A stretch of DNA of 64,000 nt from Candidatus Gastranaerophilales bacterium (GCA_900766355.1 CAAFVD010000023.1:50737-114736), one strand, 5' to 3'. Counted from the stretch's first letter, positions 17,021 through 26,224 are shown. A program made the numbers and translations. Notes: generated by a model from the letters alone, not told the origin.

Positions 17021-18110
17021 CTTCTACAAACCTCTCCAATTCATAAAAATTAAGTTGAGGGTTTTCGCTATGAATACTTATACTGCCTTTTCGTTTAGCA
17101 ACAACCTTATCCTGAACACAATTAATTGTGTTTTCTGAAATCAAAAATTTCGTACTATGGAAAATACAAGCATTCTCCAGTCTGGCTGCTATATCCGAAA
17201 TATTCCCAAGCACCGTATAATTGGCAAAATTCTCTGAACCCAAAATTCCAAAAATAGAATATTCTGTATCCATACCACAAGAAATTTTTATATTATTAGA
17301 CTTTACTAAACTATTAATTTCGTTTACGGCTTTGATTGCGTTGATTACATTCTTTTTCTCTAACCAATAAGCAACGATTGTATTATTACTCGTTTTATCA
17401 ATAATTCCACCATACTTCAAAACACCATCTACAACAATTTTGAATACTTCGTTTATCTTGCTAACAATCTCTTTTGCTGAAGTATCATCTAAATACAACT
17501 GTGCAACACGAAGTTTGAAACAACATAGTGTAATATCAGTTTTTCTAGGTTGTTGAATAATGTTTTTGATAAAAGGTATTGAATTTGGAAATTGGTTTAT
17601 ATCGTAACCAAATAATTTAACATTATTGATTAGTTTTGTTTGTTTCATCGCAGTTTTTGATGTTGTCAAAATAGATAAAACAAAAGTTTGAATCAAAACA
17701 GGCCACACAATAGGTATCCAGATATGTGAAAAACGGCTTGTCGTAATACAAAACAAGCAATAGCCAAATATCATGATTAACCCTAACGAAAAATCGATAA
17801 AAACATTTGGAATAGCAATTGACACAAGAGTTATACCCAAAACAACAATTCCACAAAATCCAATATCAAAAATTAATGGATAGTTTGTTAGTTCTAAGTT
17901 CGGAATTGCAGGAACAGAGTTTGACAAAACAAAATGTTCTGCACCAAAATCAAGAATAGGTTGAAGTGTGCTAGGTTGTACTCTTGAAAAAAGAGTATAT
18001 AATTCAGCCATTTTTATAACAGGTTTGAATATAAATAAGCAAACTATAAATAACAAACCTGTTATAGCCATTAATATATAGGGTCTGTATTGTTTATTTA
18101 GCAACCCCAT
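17013..18110 (-). CDS. membrane protein with degenerate class III nucleotide cyclase domain
   Basis: 365 residues. Four hydrophobic segments lie in the first 150 residues (about 13-31, 79-101, 105-125 and 130-148), with a short stretch between 1 and 2 resembling the tail of a CHASE2 sensor. A cytoplasmic class III cyclase domain follows. The fold is clear (YGGIIDKTSNNTIVAYW, YTVLGNISDIAARLE) but both metal-binding aspartates are gone: the FxDI position reads CCFKLR and the GD position reads SN. It is probably not catalytic by itself. It overlaps thyX by 17 bp and rqcH by 8 bp. Confidence 0.75.
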   Translation of the reverse strand: MGLLNKQYRPYILMAITGLLFIVCLFIFKPVIKMAELYTLFSRVQPSTLQPILDFGAEHFVLSNSVPAIPNLELTNYPLIFDIGFCGIVVLGITLVSIAIPNVFIDFSLGLIMIFGYCLFCITTSRFSHIWIPIVWPVLIQTFVLSILTTSKTAMKQTKLINNVKLFGYDINQFPNSIPFIKNIIQQPRKTDITLCCFKLRVAQLYLDDTSAKEIVSKINEVFKIVVDGVLKYGGIIDKTSNNTIVAYWLEKKNVINAIKAVNEINSLVKSNNIKISCGMDTEYSIFGILGSENFANYTVLGNISDIAARLENACIFHSTKFLISENTINCVQDKVVAKRKGSISIHSENPQLNFYELERFVEDD

Positions 18111-18810
18111 TTAAAACTTCCTCTTTCTTAGGCTTTCTGCCACAACATTTGTCCTCATCGCAAAAGCCTAAACGCTCGCATTTTGGAACTAAATAATCTT
18201 TTAACCAAGGCTCTTGTTTTACAAGTTCATCACACATACCTTTAACAAGAAGTCTAATTTCATACTGTGCTCTTGAACATAATCTCAAGTTAGCTAAATG
18301 TATAAGTTCTCTTAAATTTAATGATGCAACCATTGAACTTGCAGTTGCGTTAGGAAGTACAAAACGAGCATCTTCAGCAGGAATTCCAGCTTCTGTAAAC
18401 TCAAGATATTTGTTTGAGATATCTTGCATAAATGTTTCAAATTTTTGTTTCAACTCTGGATTACGTTCAATCGTTGGTGGAATAATGTAATCAAATTGAC
18501 CCTTTTCTTTAACATATCTTTGAGATTTTTGAGAAAAAGACATGTGACGGTGTCTAACAAGCTGGTGAGTACAAGCTCTCGATACATTCGAAATTGCAAA
18601 ACTAACTTGTATATGCTCAATAGTTGAATAATGACCAGAGGACACTACTCGAGATATAAGTTTCAACATTTTTTCATCATCAGCATCACAATCAAAAATG
18701 TTTAACGGTGAATCTGCACTATAACAAGTTCTACAAGCTGTATATATTGTTCTCAAAAGATTTTCAGGCTTTGATATAAGTCTGACCTCTGGTTTATTAT
18801 TATGAGTCAT
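18094..18810 (-). CDS. thyX: flavin-dependent thymidylate synthase
   Basis: 238 residues with the ThyX motif RHRHMSFSQKSQRY at residues 86-99. It makes dTMP from dUMP with methylene-THF, FAD and NADPH, replacing ThyA. GHYSTIEH near residue 59 and the LANLRLCSRAQYEIR stretch are further family features. A lysine- and cysteine-rich tail (CDEDKCCGRKPKKEE) extends past the usual end and could bind metal. It is the first gene of the thyX, cyclase-like, rqcH overlap cluster, and a purine-rich GGGAGAGG lies before the start. Confidence 0.95.
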   Translation of the reverse strand: MTHNNKPEVRLISKPENLLRTIYTACRTCYSADSPLNIFDCDADDEKMLKLISRVVSSGHYSTIEHIQVSFAISNVSRACTHQLVRHRHMSFSQKSQRYVKEKGQFDYIIPPTIERNPELKQKFETFMQDISNKYLEFTEAGIPAEDARFVLPNATASSMVASLNLRELIHLANLRLCSRAQYEIRLLVKGMCDELVKQEPWLKDYLVPKCERLGFCDEDKCCGRKPKKEEVLNGVAK

Positions 18811-18940
18811 AACCTCTCCCTTTTATAAAATAATCACATACTCCTTGACTCATTTTATCATAGAGAATAGTGGAATGTAAAATTGTTATTAATATCATAA
18901 AAAATTGTAATCATTTTTTCGACAAATTGTTATTCTACAT

Positions 18941-18973
18941 AAAAAAAAGAGATTGATATTATCAATCTCTTTT
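18941..18973 (-). terminator. terminator after rpmE
   Basis: The perfect arms GAGATTGAT (18949-18957) and ATCAATCTC (18961-18969) are followed on the minus strand by eight Ts. It separates rpmE from thyX. Confidence 0.88.
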
Positions 18974-19000
18974 CCGTAAAATCTTAACATTAAACTGTTA

Positions 19001-19201
19001 CTATTTTTGTCCGTAACGTTTTTTGAATCTTTCAACTCTACCTTCTGAGTCAAGAATTTTTTGTTGACCTGTATAGAAAGGGTGGCAGTTGTTGCAAATT
19101 TCAACTGTGATGTTTTCTGCAACAGATGCTGTTTCTATTTCGTTACCGCAAACACATTTGATAACAGTTTTTTTATAATCAGGATGTATTCCTTTTTTCA
19201 T
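19001..19201 (-). CDS. rpmE: 50S ribosomal protein L31 (zinc-ribbon type)
   Basis: 66 residues starting MKKGIHPDYKK. Cysteines 16, 18, 36 and 39 form the zinc ribbon of the C+ type. An AGAAGG Shine-Dalgarno lies before ATG 19201, so the 47-residue in-frame extension is rejected. It is monocistronic with its own terminator. Confidence 0.95.
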   Translation of the reverse strand: MKKGIHPDYKKTVIKCVCGNEIETASVAENITVEICNNCHPFYTGQQKILDSEGRVERFKKRYGQK

Positions 19202-19342
19202 GATTACCTTCTTTCTATCCAAGATTCCAAACTTGGACAATTTATTTTTCGACTTATTATATTCTAACTCTAAAATTTTTCCATGCAAGTACTCATGGTG
19301 TTTTAAAAGATTCTTGTAAAAATTTTTTAACAATTTAGCCAT

Positions 19343-19373
19343 GTTACTATTGACAGTAACATTTGTTTATAAT
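19343..19373 (+). promoter_or_regulatory. trpR promoter with inverted-repeat operator candidate
   Basis: GTTACTATTGACAGTAAC (19343-19360) is a 6-6-6 inverted repeat lying over the -35 position of TATAAT at 19368-19373. The start codon is only 11 nt past the -10, so the leader is very short. Autoregulation by TrpR is inferred from position. The sequence is not the E. coli trp box. Confidence 0.5.
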
Positions 19374-19384
19374 ATTTTGTTTCT

Positions 19385-19675
19385 ATGAATAGTAACATTG
19401 AAGAAATTACAAATTTTATACTTAAATTGAATTCGCAAGAAGAAGCTCAAGCTTTTTTGAAGGAAATGCTTTCGGAAGCCGAAATGTCAGCACTATCTAA
19501 ACGATGGCGTATCTTGTCTATGTTGGCAGAAGGTAGAACTCAACGTGACATAGTAAAAGAATTAAAAGTTAGTCTTTGCAAAGTTACAAGAGGCTCTAAA
19601 CTTCTCAAGGATAAAAATTCGGTTATAACAAAATATTTTATGGAGAATTCTAATTATGGAAACAACAATGATTAA
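19385..19675 (+). CDS. trpR: Trp repressor family DNA-binding protein (TrpR-like)
   Basis: 96 residues of the TrpR/YerC fold. LSEAEMSALSKRWRILSMLAEG, split here as EAEMSALSKRW and LAEGRTQRDIV, matches the helices before and into the helix-turn-helix GRTQRDIVKELKVSLCKVTRGS. TrpR binds operators when loaded with tryptophan. The last 20 bp overlap the start of trpB, so control of trpB expression is the likely job. YerC/YecD homologues that do not bind tryptophan share this fold, so ligand use is inferred. Confidence 0.8.
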   Translation: MNSNIEEITNFILKLNSQEEAQAFLKEMLSEAEMSALSKRWRILSMLAEGRTQRDIVKELKVSLCKVTRGSKLLKDKNSVITKYFMENSNYGNNND

Positions 19676-20855
19676 CAATATATTACCAACAAAAGATGGA
19701 TTTTTTGGAAATTACGGCGGTCAATATTTACCTGAAGGATTAAAAGCTGAGTTTCAAAAAATAACTGAATATTTTATGAAGCTTAAAGACGATGTTATCT
19801 TCAACCAAGAATTAAACGACCTTTTAAAATACTATGTTGGACGTCCAAGCCCTGTATATTTTGCTAAAAATCTATCAGAAAAATACGGTGCTGAAATATA
19901 TCTAAAAAGAGAGGACTTAAATCATACTGGTGCTCATAAAATTAATCACTGTTTAGGCGAAGCATTATTAGCTAAAAGAATGGGAAAAACTAAAATTATT
20001 GCAGAAACAGGAGCAGGACAACATGGTGTAGCTACTGCAACTGCAGCAGCATTGTTGGGGCTTGAATGTGATATATACATGGGCGAAACTGATATTCAAA
20101 AAGCTAAACCTAACGTAGAAAGAATGAAAATATTAGGTGCAAATATTGTTTCTGTAAAAAGTGGAACAATGACCCTAAAAGAAGCGGTAGATGAGGCATT
20201 TATAGCGTATTCAAAAGAATACGAAACAGCTTTGTACGCAATAGGTTCTGTTGTTGGCCCACATCCATTCCCAATGATTGTTGAACATTTCCAAACAATA
20301 ATAGGTAAAGAAGCACACAAACAAATCCTAGAGATGACAGGAGATATGCCTAACCATGTTGTTGCTTGTGTTGGAGGTGGTTCAAATGCTATCGGTATTT
20401 TTAACGGATTTTTAGATGAAGAAAATGTAAAAATCTATGGTGTAGAACCAATGGGAAAAGGTGAAAAAATCGGTGAGAATGCGGCAAGTATAACTTATGG
20501 GAAAGATGGTATATTACATGGGTTCAAATGCTTGCTCTTACAAGATGAAAATGGTAATCCCGCAAACGCATATTCTGTTGCAAGTGGCTTAGATTATCCA
20601 GGAGTTGGTCCAAAGCATTGTTATCTAAATGATACAAGACGTGTAAACTATGTGACAATTAATGACAAAGAGGCTGTTTCTGCGTTTTATGAGCTTTCAA
20701 GGTTAGAAGGTATTATTCCTGCATTAGAAAGTTCTCACGCAGTAGCTTATGCGATTAAGCTTGCACAACAAAATCCTAATGATAAAATTCTTGTAAATCT
20801 TTCTGGACGTGGAGATAAAGATATAGAATTTGTATTAGAAAATTATTCTTTATAA
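19656..20855 (+). CDS. trpB: tryptophan synthase beta subunit
   Basis: 399 residues, type 1 TrpB. Features are NYGGQYLPE at the start, HTGAHKIN with the PLP lysine at 95, AETGAGQHG with catalytic Glu118, and the phosphate loop CVGGGSNAIG. It condenses indole and serine to tryptophan. Residues needed for full activity look intact. No trpA or other trp gene is adjacent, only trpR upstream. GGAGA lies 9 nt before the ATG, inside the end of trpR. A strong terminator follows. Confidence 0.95.
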   Translation: METTMINNILPTKDGFFGNYGGQYLPEGLKAEFQKITEYFMKLKDDVIFNQELNDLLKYYVGRPSPVYFAKNLSEKYGAEIYLKREDLNHTGAHKINHCLGEALLAKRMGKTKIIAETGAGQHGVATATAAALLGLECDIYMGETDIQKAKPNVERMKILGANIVSVKSGTMTLKEAVDEAFIAYSKEYETALYAIGSVVGPHPFPMIVEHFQTIIGKEAHKQILEMTGDMPNHVVACVGGGSNAIGIFNGFLDEENVKIYGVEPMGKGEKIGENAASITYGKDGILHGFKCLLLQDENGNPANAYSVASGLDYPGVGPKHCYLNDTRRVNYVTINDKEAVSAFYELSRLEGIIPALESSHAVAYAIKLAQQNPNDKILVNLSGRGDKDIEFVLENYSL

Positions 20856-20881
20856 AGAAGAGATATAACACATAATGAACT

Positions 20882-20912
20882 GAGGAGAAATTATTTTTCT
20901 CCTCTATTTTTT
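20882..20912 (+). terminator. trpB terminator
   Basis: Arms GAGGAGAAA and TTTCTCCTC pair with a 5-nt loop and are followed by a T-rich run. Confidence 0.85.
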
Positions 20913-20933
20913 GCAAAGAAAAATTCCTAGTTG

Positions 20934-21203
20934 TTATTTTTTAAATTTTTTAAATAAATATATACCCGTAGCTATCAATCCGCCAAGAGTAATTGTACCT
21001 CCTAAAATTTTTATTCCTGTAGGAGTTGAATGTCTATCTTTAAATATATATTTTTTATTAGCTTTGTCCAAACCGTCTTGTGCTTGACGTCTTGTAGTCA
21101 CAAGGTCTCTATAGTTATCCAAAGGGCTATTTTTTATTTGTAAGTCCGATGGAATTGCCGTACCTGTGACTGTTGGCGGTGGAAGGTGCATATTTACTGA
21201 CAT
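20934..21203 (-). CDS. small hypothetical protein with C-terminal membrane helix
   Basis: 89 residues. A proline-rich soluble N-terminus (PPPTVTGTAIP) is followed by a charged segment, then one hydrophobic helix (about residues 66-83, ILGGTITLGGLIATGIYLF) ending in FKKFKK, the layout of a tail-anchored protein. AAAGGA precedes the start. It lies 9 bp downstream of the GNAT-like gene on the same strand. I do not recognise a family. Confidence 0.6.
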   Translation of the reverse strand: MSVNMHLPPPTVTGTAIPSDLQIKNSPLDNYRDLVTTRRQAQDGLDKANKKYIFKDRHSTPTGIKILGGTITLGGLIATGIYLFKKFKK

Positions 21204-21212
21204 AATTTTCCT

Positions 21213-21851
21213 TTATAAGAGCATTTTATACATTAACAATCTATTGATTTCTTCTTTTGGGAGATACATCATTCCAACTATTCTAGGTGAAATAATTGAG
21301 TTTTCTCCACGTTCCCAGTTTTTCATTATCTCATTTTTTTGAGTATCTAAAAAGCGGAAACCTAGTTTGTAAAAGAAACCTGCAGAAGATGTTTGACCGT
21401 CTGTGATTTTTACATCAACAATGATTCTGCCTTCGGTATCTTTATCCGAAACTGATTTTTCAACCAATGATTTGATGGCTTTTCTTCCTTCGCCCTTGTA
21501 TCTGACTGGTGATGAAATGAAATCTATCATATAACAACTTTTTACATAATATTCATTGGCTTCATCAGGGATTTTGAATGATACAAGTTTGTATTTAGAA
21601 GATAATTTCATCAAATTTTCAATATTGGTCTTTGGAACTTTTGTATCAGATATATAATCTGGTGATATCTCACCTTTGACCATATATTTTTCATGTTTTC
21701 TTATTTTATGGTATTTAATTTTACATTTTGGGATTTCGGTTGTTTTTTCTTCATTAGGTTTTTGCACAGAATGGCGTATAGCAGTTGTACCTCCAACTTG
21801 CGATTGAATACCCGAACCTATTGATAGAATTTCTCCAGATGAAAGTACCAT
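21213..21851 (-). CDS. GNAT-fold acetyltransferase-like protein
   Basis: 212 residues. The C-terminal half has the GNAT pattern: YKGEGRKAIKSLVEKS at the acetyl-CoA loop (Q/RxxGxG/A type), a strand GRIIVDV, then SSAGFFYKLGFRFLD. The first 50 residues are low complexity and lysine-rich, without signal peptide. The substrate is unknown. GAGGTGG precedes the start. A second GNAT of similar style lies at 61764. Confidence 0.65.
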   Translation of the reverse strand: MVLSSGEILSIGSGIQSQVGGTTAIRHSVQKPNEEKTTEIPKCKIKYHKIRKHEKYMVKGEISPDYISDTKVPKTNIENLMKLSSKYKLVSFKIPDEANEYYVKSCYMIDFISSPVRYKGEGRKAIKSLVEKSVSDKDTEGRIIVDVKITDGQTSSAGFFYKLGFRFLDTQKNEIMKNWERGENSIISPRIVGMMYLPKEEINRLLMYKMLL

Positions 21852-21977
21852 TTTCCACCTCGATTTTTCCCAGTAACTTGTATATATATAAAGTATTTTT
21901 TTTAGAATATTTTGACCTTTTGTAAAGAAATGTTGCGAAAACCCTTTATGTTTTTTTCTTTTATTCGTTTTATTTTT

Positions 21978-21986
21978 TGTTATAAT
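21978..21986 (+). promoter_or_regulatory. extended -10 promoter of prfA
   Basis: TGTTATAAT fits the extended -10 consensus (TGnTATAAT) 24 nt before the prfA start. No clear -35 is seen, as is usual for extended -10 promoters. Confidence 0.5.
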
Positions 21987-22010
21987 GATTACAATTAGAG
22001 GTAAAAATTT

Positions 22011-23096
22011 ATGAAAGATATGTTAGATAAAATTCTCCAGATAGAGAAAAATTATAAAGAACTTGGCGAAAAACTTTCTGATCCTGCGATTATTCAGGAT
22101 TATAACAAGTTTAGAGATTTGTCAAAACAACGTAAATCTATGGAAGAAACAGTTAACTTGTATTACAAGTGGAAAGAAGCAACTGATGCAATTGCTGATG
22201 CTAAAGAATTGATTCATTCTGAATCTGACCCTGAAATGAAAGAGTTTCTTAAAGCCGAAATGGAAGAAAACGAAGCTAAAATCGCAAAATATGAAGAAGA
22301 TATGAAAATCCTTCTTCTTCCTCGTGACCCTATGGACGACAAAGATATTATGTTAGAAATTCGAGGTGGCGCAGGTGGTGATGAAGCAAACATCTTTGCA
22401 GGCGATTTGATGAGAATGTATATCAGATACGCTGATAAACAAGGTTGGCAAACTCAGATTCTTAGTAAAACTGATTGTGAGGCTGGCGGGGTATCTGAAG
22501 TTATTATTTCTATGAAAGGTGATAGTATTTATTCTAAGCTTAAATATGAATCAGGTGTTCATAGAGTACAAAGAGTTCCGCAAACAGAGTCTCAAGGACG
22601 GGTTCATACTTCAACTGCAACCGTTGCCGTTATGCCTCAGATTGATGATGTTGAAGTTGAACTTAATATGAATGATGTTGAAATTACAACTGCTCGTTCT
22701 GGTGGTGCTGGTGGACAAAACGTAAATAAGGTTGAAACTGCTGCCAGAGTTTTCCACAAACCAACTGGAATTATGATTTTCTGTACAGAAGAACGTTCTC
22801 AATTGCAAAACAAAGAACGTGCATTAGAAATTTTGAAAGCAAAACTATATGATATGGAATTGCAAAAACAAAATCAAGAAATTACCGACTTAAGACGTTC
22901 TCAAGTTGGTACAGGAGATAGAAGTGAACGTATCAGAACGTATAACTTCCCTCAAGGTAGATTGACTGACCACCGTATTAATCATAACCTTAATGTTTGG
23001 ACTGTGATTGACGGGGATTTAGATGAATTGATTAATCTGCTTACAGAATATGACCAAAAGCTTAAACTAGAAAAACTTGCAGAATCTGCAGGTTAG
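22011..23096 (+). CDS. prfA: peptide chain release factor 1
   Basis: 361 residues. The GGQ motif is at 234-236 (SGGAGGQNVNK). The stop-recognition tripeptide RVPQTESQGRVHTS at 190-192 is PxT, so this is RF1 (UAA/UAG), not RF2. No RF2-style frameshift is present. GAGG lies before the ATG. It heads the cluster prfA-ylxR-infB and is followed by ylxR after 17 bp. Confidence 0.96.
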   Translation: MKDMLDKILQIEKNYKELGEKLSDPAIIQDYNKFRDLSKQRKSMEETVNLYYKWKEATDAIADAKELIHSESDPEMKEFLKAEMEENEAKIAKYEEDMKILLLPRDPMDDKDIMLEIRGGAGGDEANIFAGDLMRMYIRYADKQGWQTQILSKTDCEAGGVSEVIISMKGDSIYSKLKYESGVHRVQRVPQTESQGRVHTSTATVAVMPQIDDVEVELNMNDVEITTARSGGAGGQNVNKVETAARVFHKPTGIMIFCTEERSQLQNKERALEILKAKLYDMELQKQNQEITDLRRSQVGTGDRSERIRTYNFPQGRLTDHRINHNLNVWTVIDGDLDELINLLTEYDQKLKLEKLAESAG

Positions 23097-23113
23097 AAAG
23101 AAAGGGATTTGGT

Positions 23114-23353
23114 TTGAAACATAGAAAATGTGTTGGTTGTGGCGAGATTAAAGATGCGTCTGAGATGATGAAATTAACCAAAAATCATATCTCGGGTGAT
23201 ATCGAAATTAACCCAAATTCAAAAATATTTGGTAGATCAGCATATCTTTGTTATAATAATCAATGTGTAGAGCAGGCGCTCAAAAAAAATAAATTAAATA
23301 AGGCCTTAAAAACCAATAAAGACCTGAAAGGAATCTTAAATGGAAAATATTAG
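23114..23353 (+). CDS. ylxR: YlxR/RnpM family RNA-binding protein
   Basis: 79 residues starting at TTG. RKCVGCGEIKDASEMMKL and GRSAYLCYNNQCVEQALKK match the YlxR family (RKC.gC, GRgaYlc). In many bacteria ylxR sits between nusA and infB; here the upstream partner is prfA instead. It has been described as a modulator of RNase P. The infB ATG overlaps its last 14 bp. Confidence 0.9.
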   Translation: MKHRKCVGCGEIKDASEMMKLTKNHISGDIEINPNSKIFGRSAYLCYNNQCVEQALKKNKLNKALKTNKDLKGILNGKY

Positions 23354-25862
23354 AGTTAGTGAACTTGCAAAAGAACTTGGTTTAACAAGTAAAGAAGTAA
23401 TTGAGAAATTTGCTCAAATTTCGATAACTGTTAAATCTCACTCTAATACTGTTAATCCTATGCAAGTTAGCAAGTTAAAAGATTTTATTGCGGGTGGTTC
23501 TAAAGTGCCTAGCAAAAAGCCTAAAGCTTTCGTTGTTAAAAAATCTAAAATTAAAAAAGAAGATGAACAACATCAAGTTGAAGAAAAAATAGAAAAAACA
23601 GAAGCGCCTAAAAGAACAGGTGTTCAAGTAGTTAGAAAAGCTGAAAGACCTGCTGAACCAGAAAAAGTTGAAAAGCCTGTTATTAAAAAAGAAGCTCCAG
23701 CTCCTGTCAAAAGAGTCGAAGTGGTTAAGCCTCAACAACCTAAGAGTCGTCTTGAAATTGTAAAAAGAGCTCCTATCAAACGTGTTGAGATTGACAAAAA
23801 AGGTAAACCTATTACTGATAAAAAGAACGATGAGAAAAAACCGTTTGTTAAAGATAGATTAGAAAGACCTAAAAAACCTATCGAAAGACATATTATCCCT
23901 CAAGATATTTATGAAAATAAAGGGTTTAGCAAGAAAAAAGGTGCTGACAATAAAAAGAAAACAAAAGATTTTAACGATAAAAAAGAAGAACAAGAACGTA
24001 TTTCTCTAGAAAAAGCTGCTGCACAACATCATAAAAAGAAAGTTCAAAAAGAAGAAGAAGTTAAGGAAGTAACTTCTATCGTTGTAAACAAAGCTATGAC
24101 TATCAGCGAATTGGCTGAAAAAATCCAAAAATCTCCTGCTGATATTGTTAAGTTCCTTATGTTTCAAGGGATTATGGCAACAGTAAACCAACTTATTGAC
24201 GTTGATGTTATTAAAAAAGTTTGTGCAGAATATAATCTTGAAGTTCTTGATGAAGACCTTGATGCATATATTGAAGAAGAAATGCAAAAAGAAGAAATCA
24301 AGAAAAGTATTACTGAAGTTGATAAAAAACTTCTTAAAAAACGTGCTCCAGTTGTTAGTATCATGGGTCACGTTGACCACGGTAAAACAACATTATTAGA
24401 CAGTATCAGAGCATCAAAACACAAAATTGTTGCTACCGAAGTTGGTGGTATTACACAATCTATCGGTGCTTATACAGTTTACTTAGACCACAACAAAGAA
24501 AAGAAAATAGTGTTTATTGATACTCCTGGTCACGAAGCTTTCACAGAAATGAGAGCAAGAGGTGCTAAAGCTACGGATATCGCAATTCTTGTTGTTGCAG
24601 CTGATGACGGTATCATGCCTCAAACAATTGAAGCTATTAACCACGCAAGAGCAGCGGAAGTTCCTATCATCGTTGCCGTAAACAAAATTGATAAACCAGG
24701 TGCTGACCCAGATAGAGTTCTTCAACAATTAACAGAACATGGTCTTGTTCCTGAAGCTTGGGGTGGTGACACTATTACGGTTAAAGTTTCTGCTCTACAA
24801 GGTACAGGTATTGATGAACTTCTTGAATATATTTGGTTATTAGCTGATATCAAAGATTTGAAAGCTAATCCGAAAGCTGAGGCTTCAGGGGTAGTTATTG
24901 AAGCAAACCTTGATAAAGGTAAAGGCCCTGTTGCAACACTTCTTGTACAAAACGGTACTCTAAGAGCAGGCAACTGTGTCGTTGTTGGTACTGCAGGTGG
25001 TAGAATCAGAGCTTTGTTATCTGACAGTGGCGAAAGAATTCAAAAAGCAGAACCTTCAACTCCTGTTGAAATCTTAGGGCTTTCAGAAGTACCTCAAGCT
25101 GGTGAACATTTTGAAGTTGTAAAAAATGATAAAGAAATGAAACGTATTATTGCAGAAAGACAAGAAAAAGAACGTGATAAACGTCTTGATGCTATGTTAC
25201 CTGCACATATTAGAAAAGAAGCCGTTGCTGGTGATGATAATATCCCTCAACTTAACCTTATCATCAAAGCTAATACTCATGGTGCTGCAGAAGCTGTTGC
25301 TCAAGCAATTGCTCAACTTGAATCTAAAGAAATAATAACAAAAATTATTCACGTTGGTGTTGGTGAAATTTCAGAAGCTGATGTTATGTTAGCTGCTGCA
25401 TCTGGTGCGATTATTCTTGGGTTTACAGTTAAAGAGGATAGCAACGCTCTTGCCGCTGCGGAAAGAGAAGGCGTTGTTATCAAGAAATACGATATCATTT
25501 ATCAAATCTTAGAAGATATTGAAAAAACAATGATTTCACTTCTTTCACCTGAAGTTAAAGTTGTTTCTGTTGGTAAAGCAGAAGTTCGTCAAGTATTTAC
25601 TATCGGTAAGACAATCAAGATTGCTGGTTGTTATGTGACTGAAGGTAAAATTCAACGCTCAAATACCGCTATTGTTAAACGTAATGGTAAAGAATTGTTC
25701 AAAGGTGCTATCGACCAACTTAAACGATTTAAAGATGATGTTAAAGAAGTTGCTCAAGGGTTCGAATGTGGTATTTCGTTTGTGAAATTCAATGACCTTG
25801 AAGAAGGTGATATTGTTGAATTTACTAAAACAGAAGAAGTTGAACGTCAAGAATTAGAATAG
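23340..25862 (+). CDS. infB: translation initiation factor IF-2
   Basis: 840 residues. The N-terminal IF2-N-like helix (VSELAKELGLTSKEVIEKF) is followed by about 200 residues of Lys/Glu/Pro-rich linker and a second IF2-N domain (TISELAEKIQKSPADIVKFL). The GTPase domain follows, with GHVDHGKTTLLD (around 343), DTPGHEAF and NKIDKPGAD, then the beta-barrel and fMet-tRNA-binding C2 domain. It recruits initiator tRNA and promotes subunit joining. Start overlaps ylxR, so translational coupling is likely. Confidence 0.97.
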   Translation: MENIRVSELAKELGLTSKEVIEKFAQISITVKSHSNTVNPMQVSKLKDFIAGGSKVPSKKPKAFVVKKSKIKKEDEQHQVEEKIEKTEAPKRTGVQVVRKAERPAEPEKVEKPVIKKEAPAPVKRVEVVKPQQPKSRLEIVKRAPIKRVEIDKKGKPITDKKNDEKKPFVKDRLERPKKPIERHIIPQDIYENKGFSKKKGADNKKKTKDFNDKKEEQERISLEKAAAQHHKKKVQKEEEVKEVTSIVVNKAMTISELAEKIQKSPADIVKFLMFQGIMATVNQLIDVDVIKKVCAEYNLEVLDEDLDAYIEEEMQKEEIKKSITEVDKKLLKKRAPVVSIMGHVDHGKTTLLDSIRASKHKIVATEVGGITQSIGAYTVYLDHNKEKKIVFIDTPGHEAFTEMRARGAKATDIAILVVAADDGIMPQTIEAINHARAAEVPIIVAVNKIDKPGADPDRVLQQLTEHGLVPEAWGGDTITVKVSALQGTGIDELLEYIWLLADIKDLKANPKAEASGVVIEANLDKGKGPVATLLVQNGTLRAGNCVVVGTAGGRIRALLSDSGERIQKAEPSTPVEILGLSEVPQAGEHFEVVKNDKEMKRIIAERQEKERDKRLDAMLPAHIRKEAVAGDDNIPQLNLIIKANTHGAAEAVAQAIAQLESKEIITKIIHVGVGEISEADVMLAAASGAIILGFTVKEDSNALAAAEREGVVIKKYDIIYQILEDIEKTMISLLSPEVKVVSVGKAEVRQVFTIGKTIKIAGCYVTEGKIQRSNTAIVKRNGKELFKGAIDQLKRFKDDVKEVAQGFECGISFVKFNDLEEGDIVEFTKTEEVERQELE

Positions 25863-25916
25863 GTGCTACGCACGTAAAAATGTTACGTCTAGAGTCCGGT
25901 TTGACTGGATTGTTTT

Positions 25917-25946
25917 GTCATATTGAGCGATAGCGAAATATCTCTA
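25917..25946. repeat. short REP-like palindrome
   Basis: GTCATATTGAGCGATAGCGA followed by AATATCTC resembles the reverse complement of the GAGATTCTT...GAATGAC units found elsewhere in the window. Confidence 0.5.
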
Positions 25947-25955
25947 ACAAGGTTT

Positions 25956-26224
25956 GTATGAGATTCTTAATAACTTATTCACTTCTTGAAAGAGATTATT
26001 CGGCAAGCCGAGCAGAGCGAATTTCTGTACGGCATTCATGCCGGATAGCGAACAGATTGAGGCTTTTGGAACGGAGTTCCTTTGCCGAAACTCTGTGAGC
26101 GTGGAAGAAATTCAAGACAGGCATGAAAATCGAAAATTCATAGTCGGAAAAAGTATTTTTTTGATTTGGTTTGGAACGGTGCCGTTTAGTGTGAGGCACA
26201 GTAAGTAATGGCTCTGAATGACAT
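25956..26224. repeat. long composite dispersed repeat
   Basis: It starts GTATGAGATTCTT and ends GGCTCTGAATGACA. The segment GAAAATCGAAAATTCATAGT through GGCTCTGAATGACA recurs with small differences at 63900-64000, and CGGCAAGCCGAGCAGAG is shared exactly. About 100 bp in the middle are unique to this copy and hold their own palindromes (CGGCATTCATGCCG, GGAACGGAGTTCC). Local GC is higher than in the flanks. Open frames in it are taken as repeat artefacts. Confidence 0.75.

Noticed and set aside
19202..19342. 47-residue N-terminal extension of L31
   Set aside because: L31 starts MKKGIHP and has its own AGAAGG ribosome binding site.
25996..26199. 67-codon minus-strand open frame
   Set aside because: It lies wholly inside the dispersed repeat, has no ribosome binding site, and its open state follows from the GC-richer repeat sequence.
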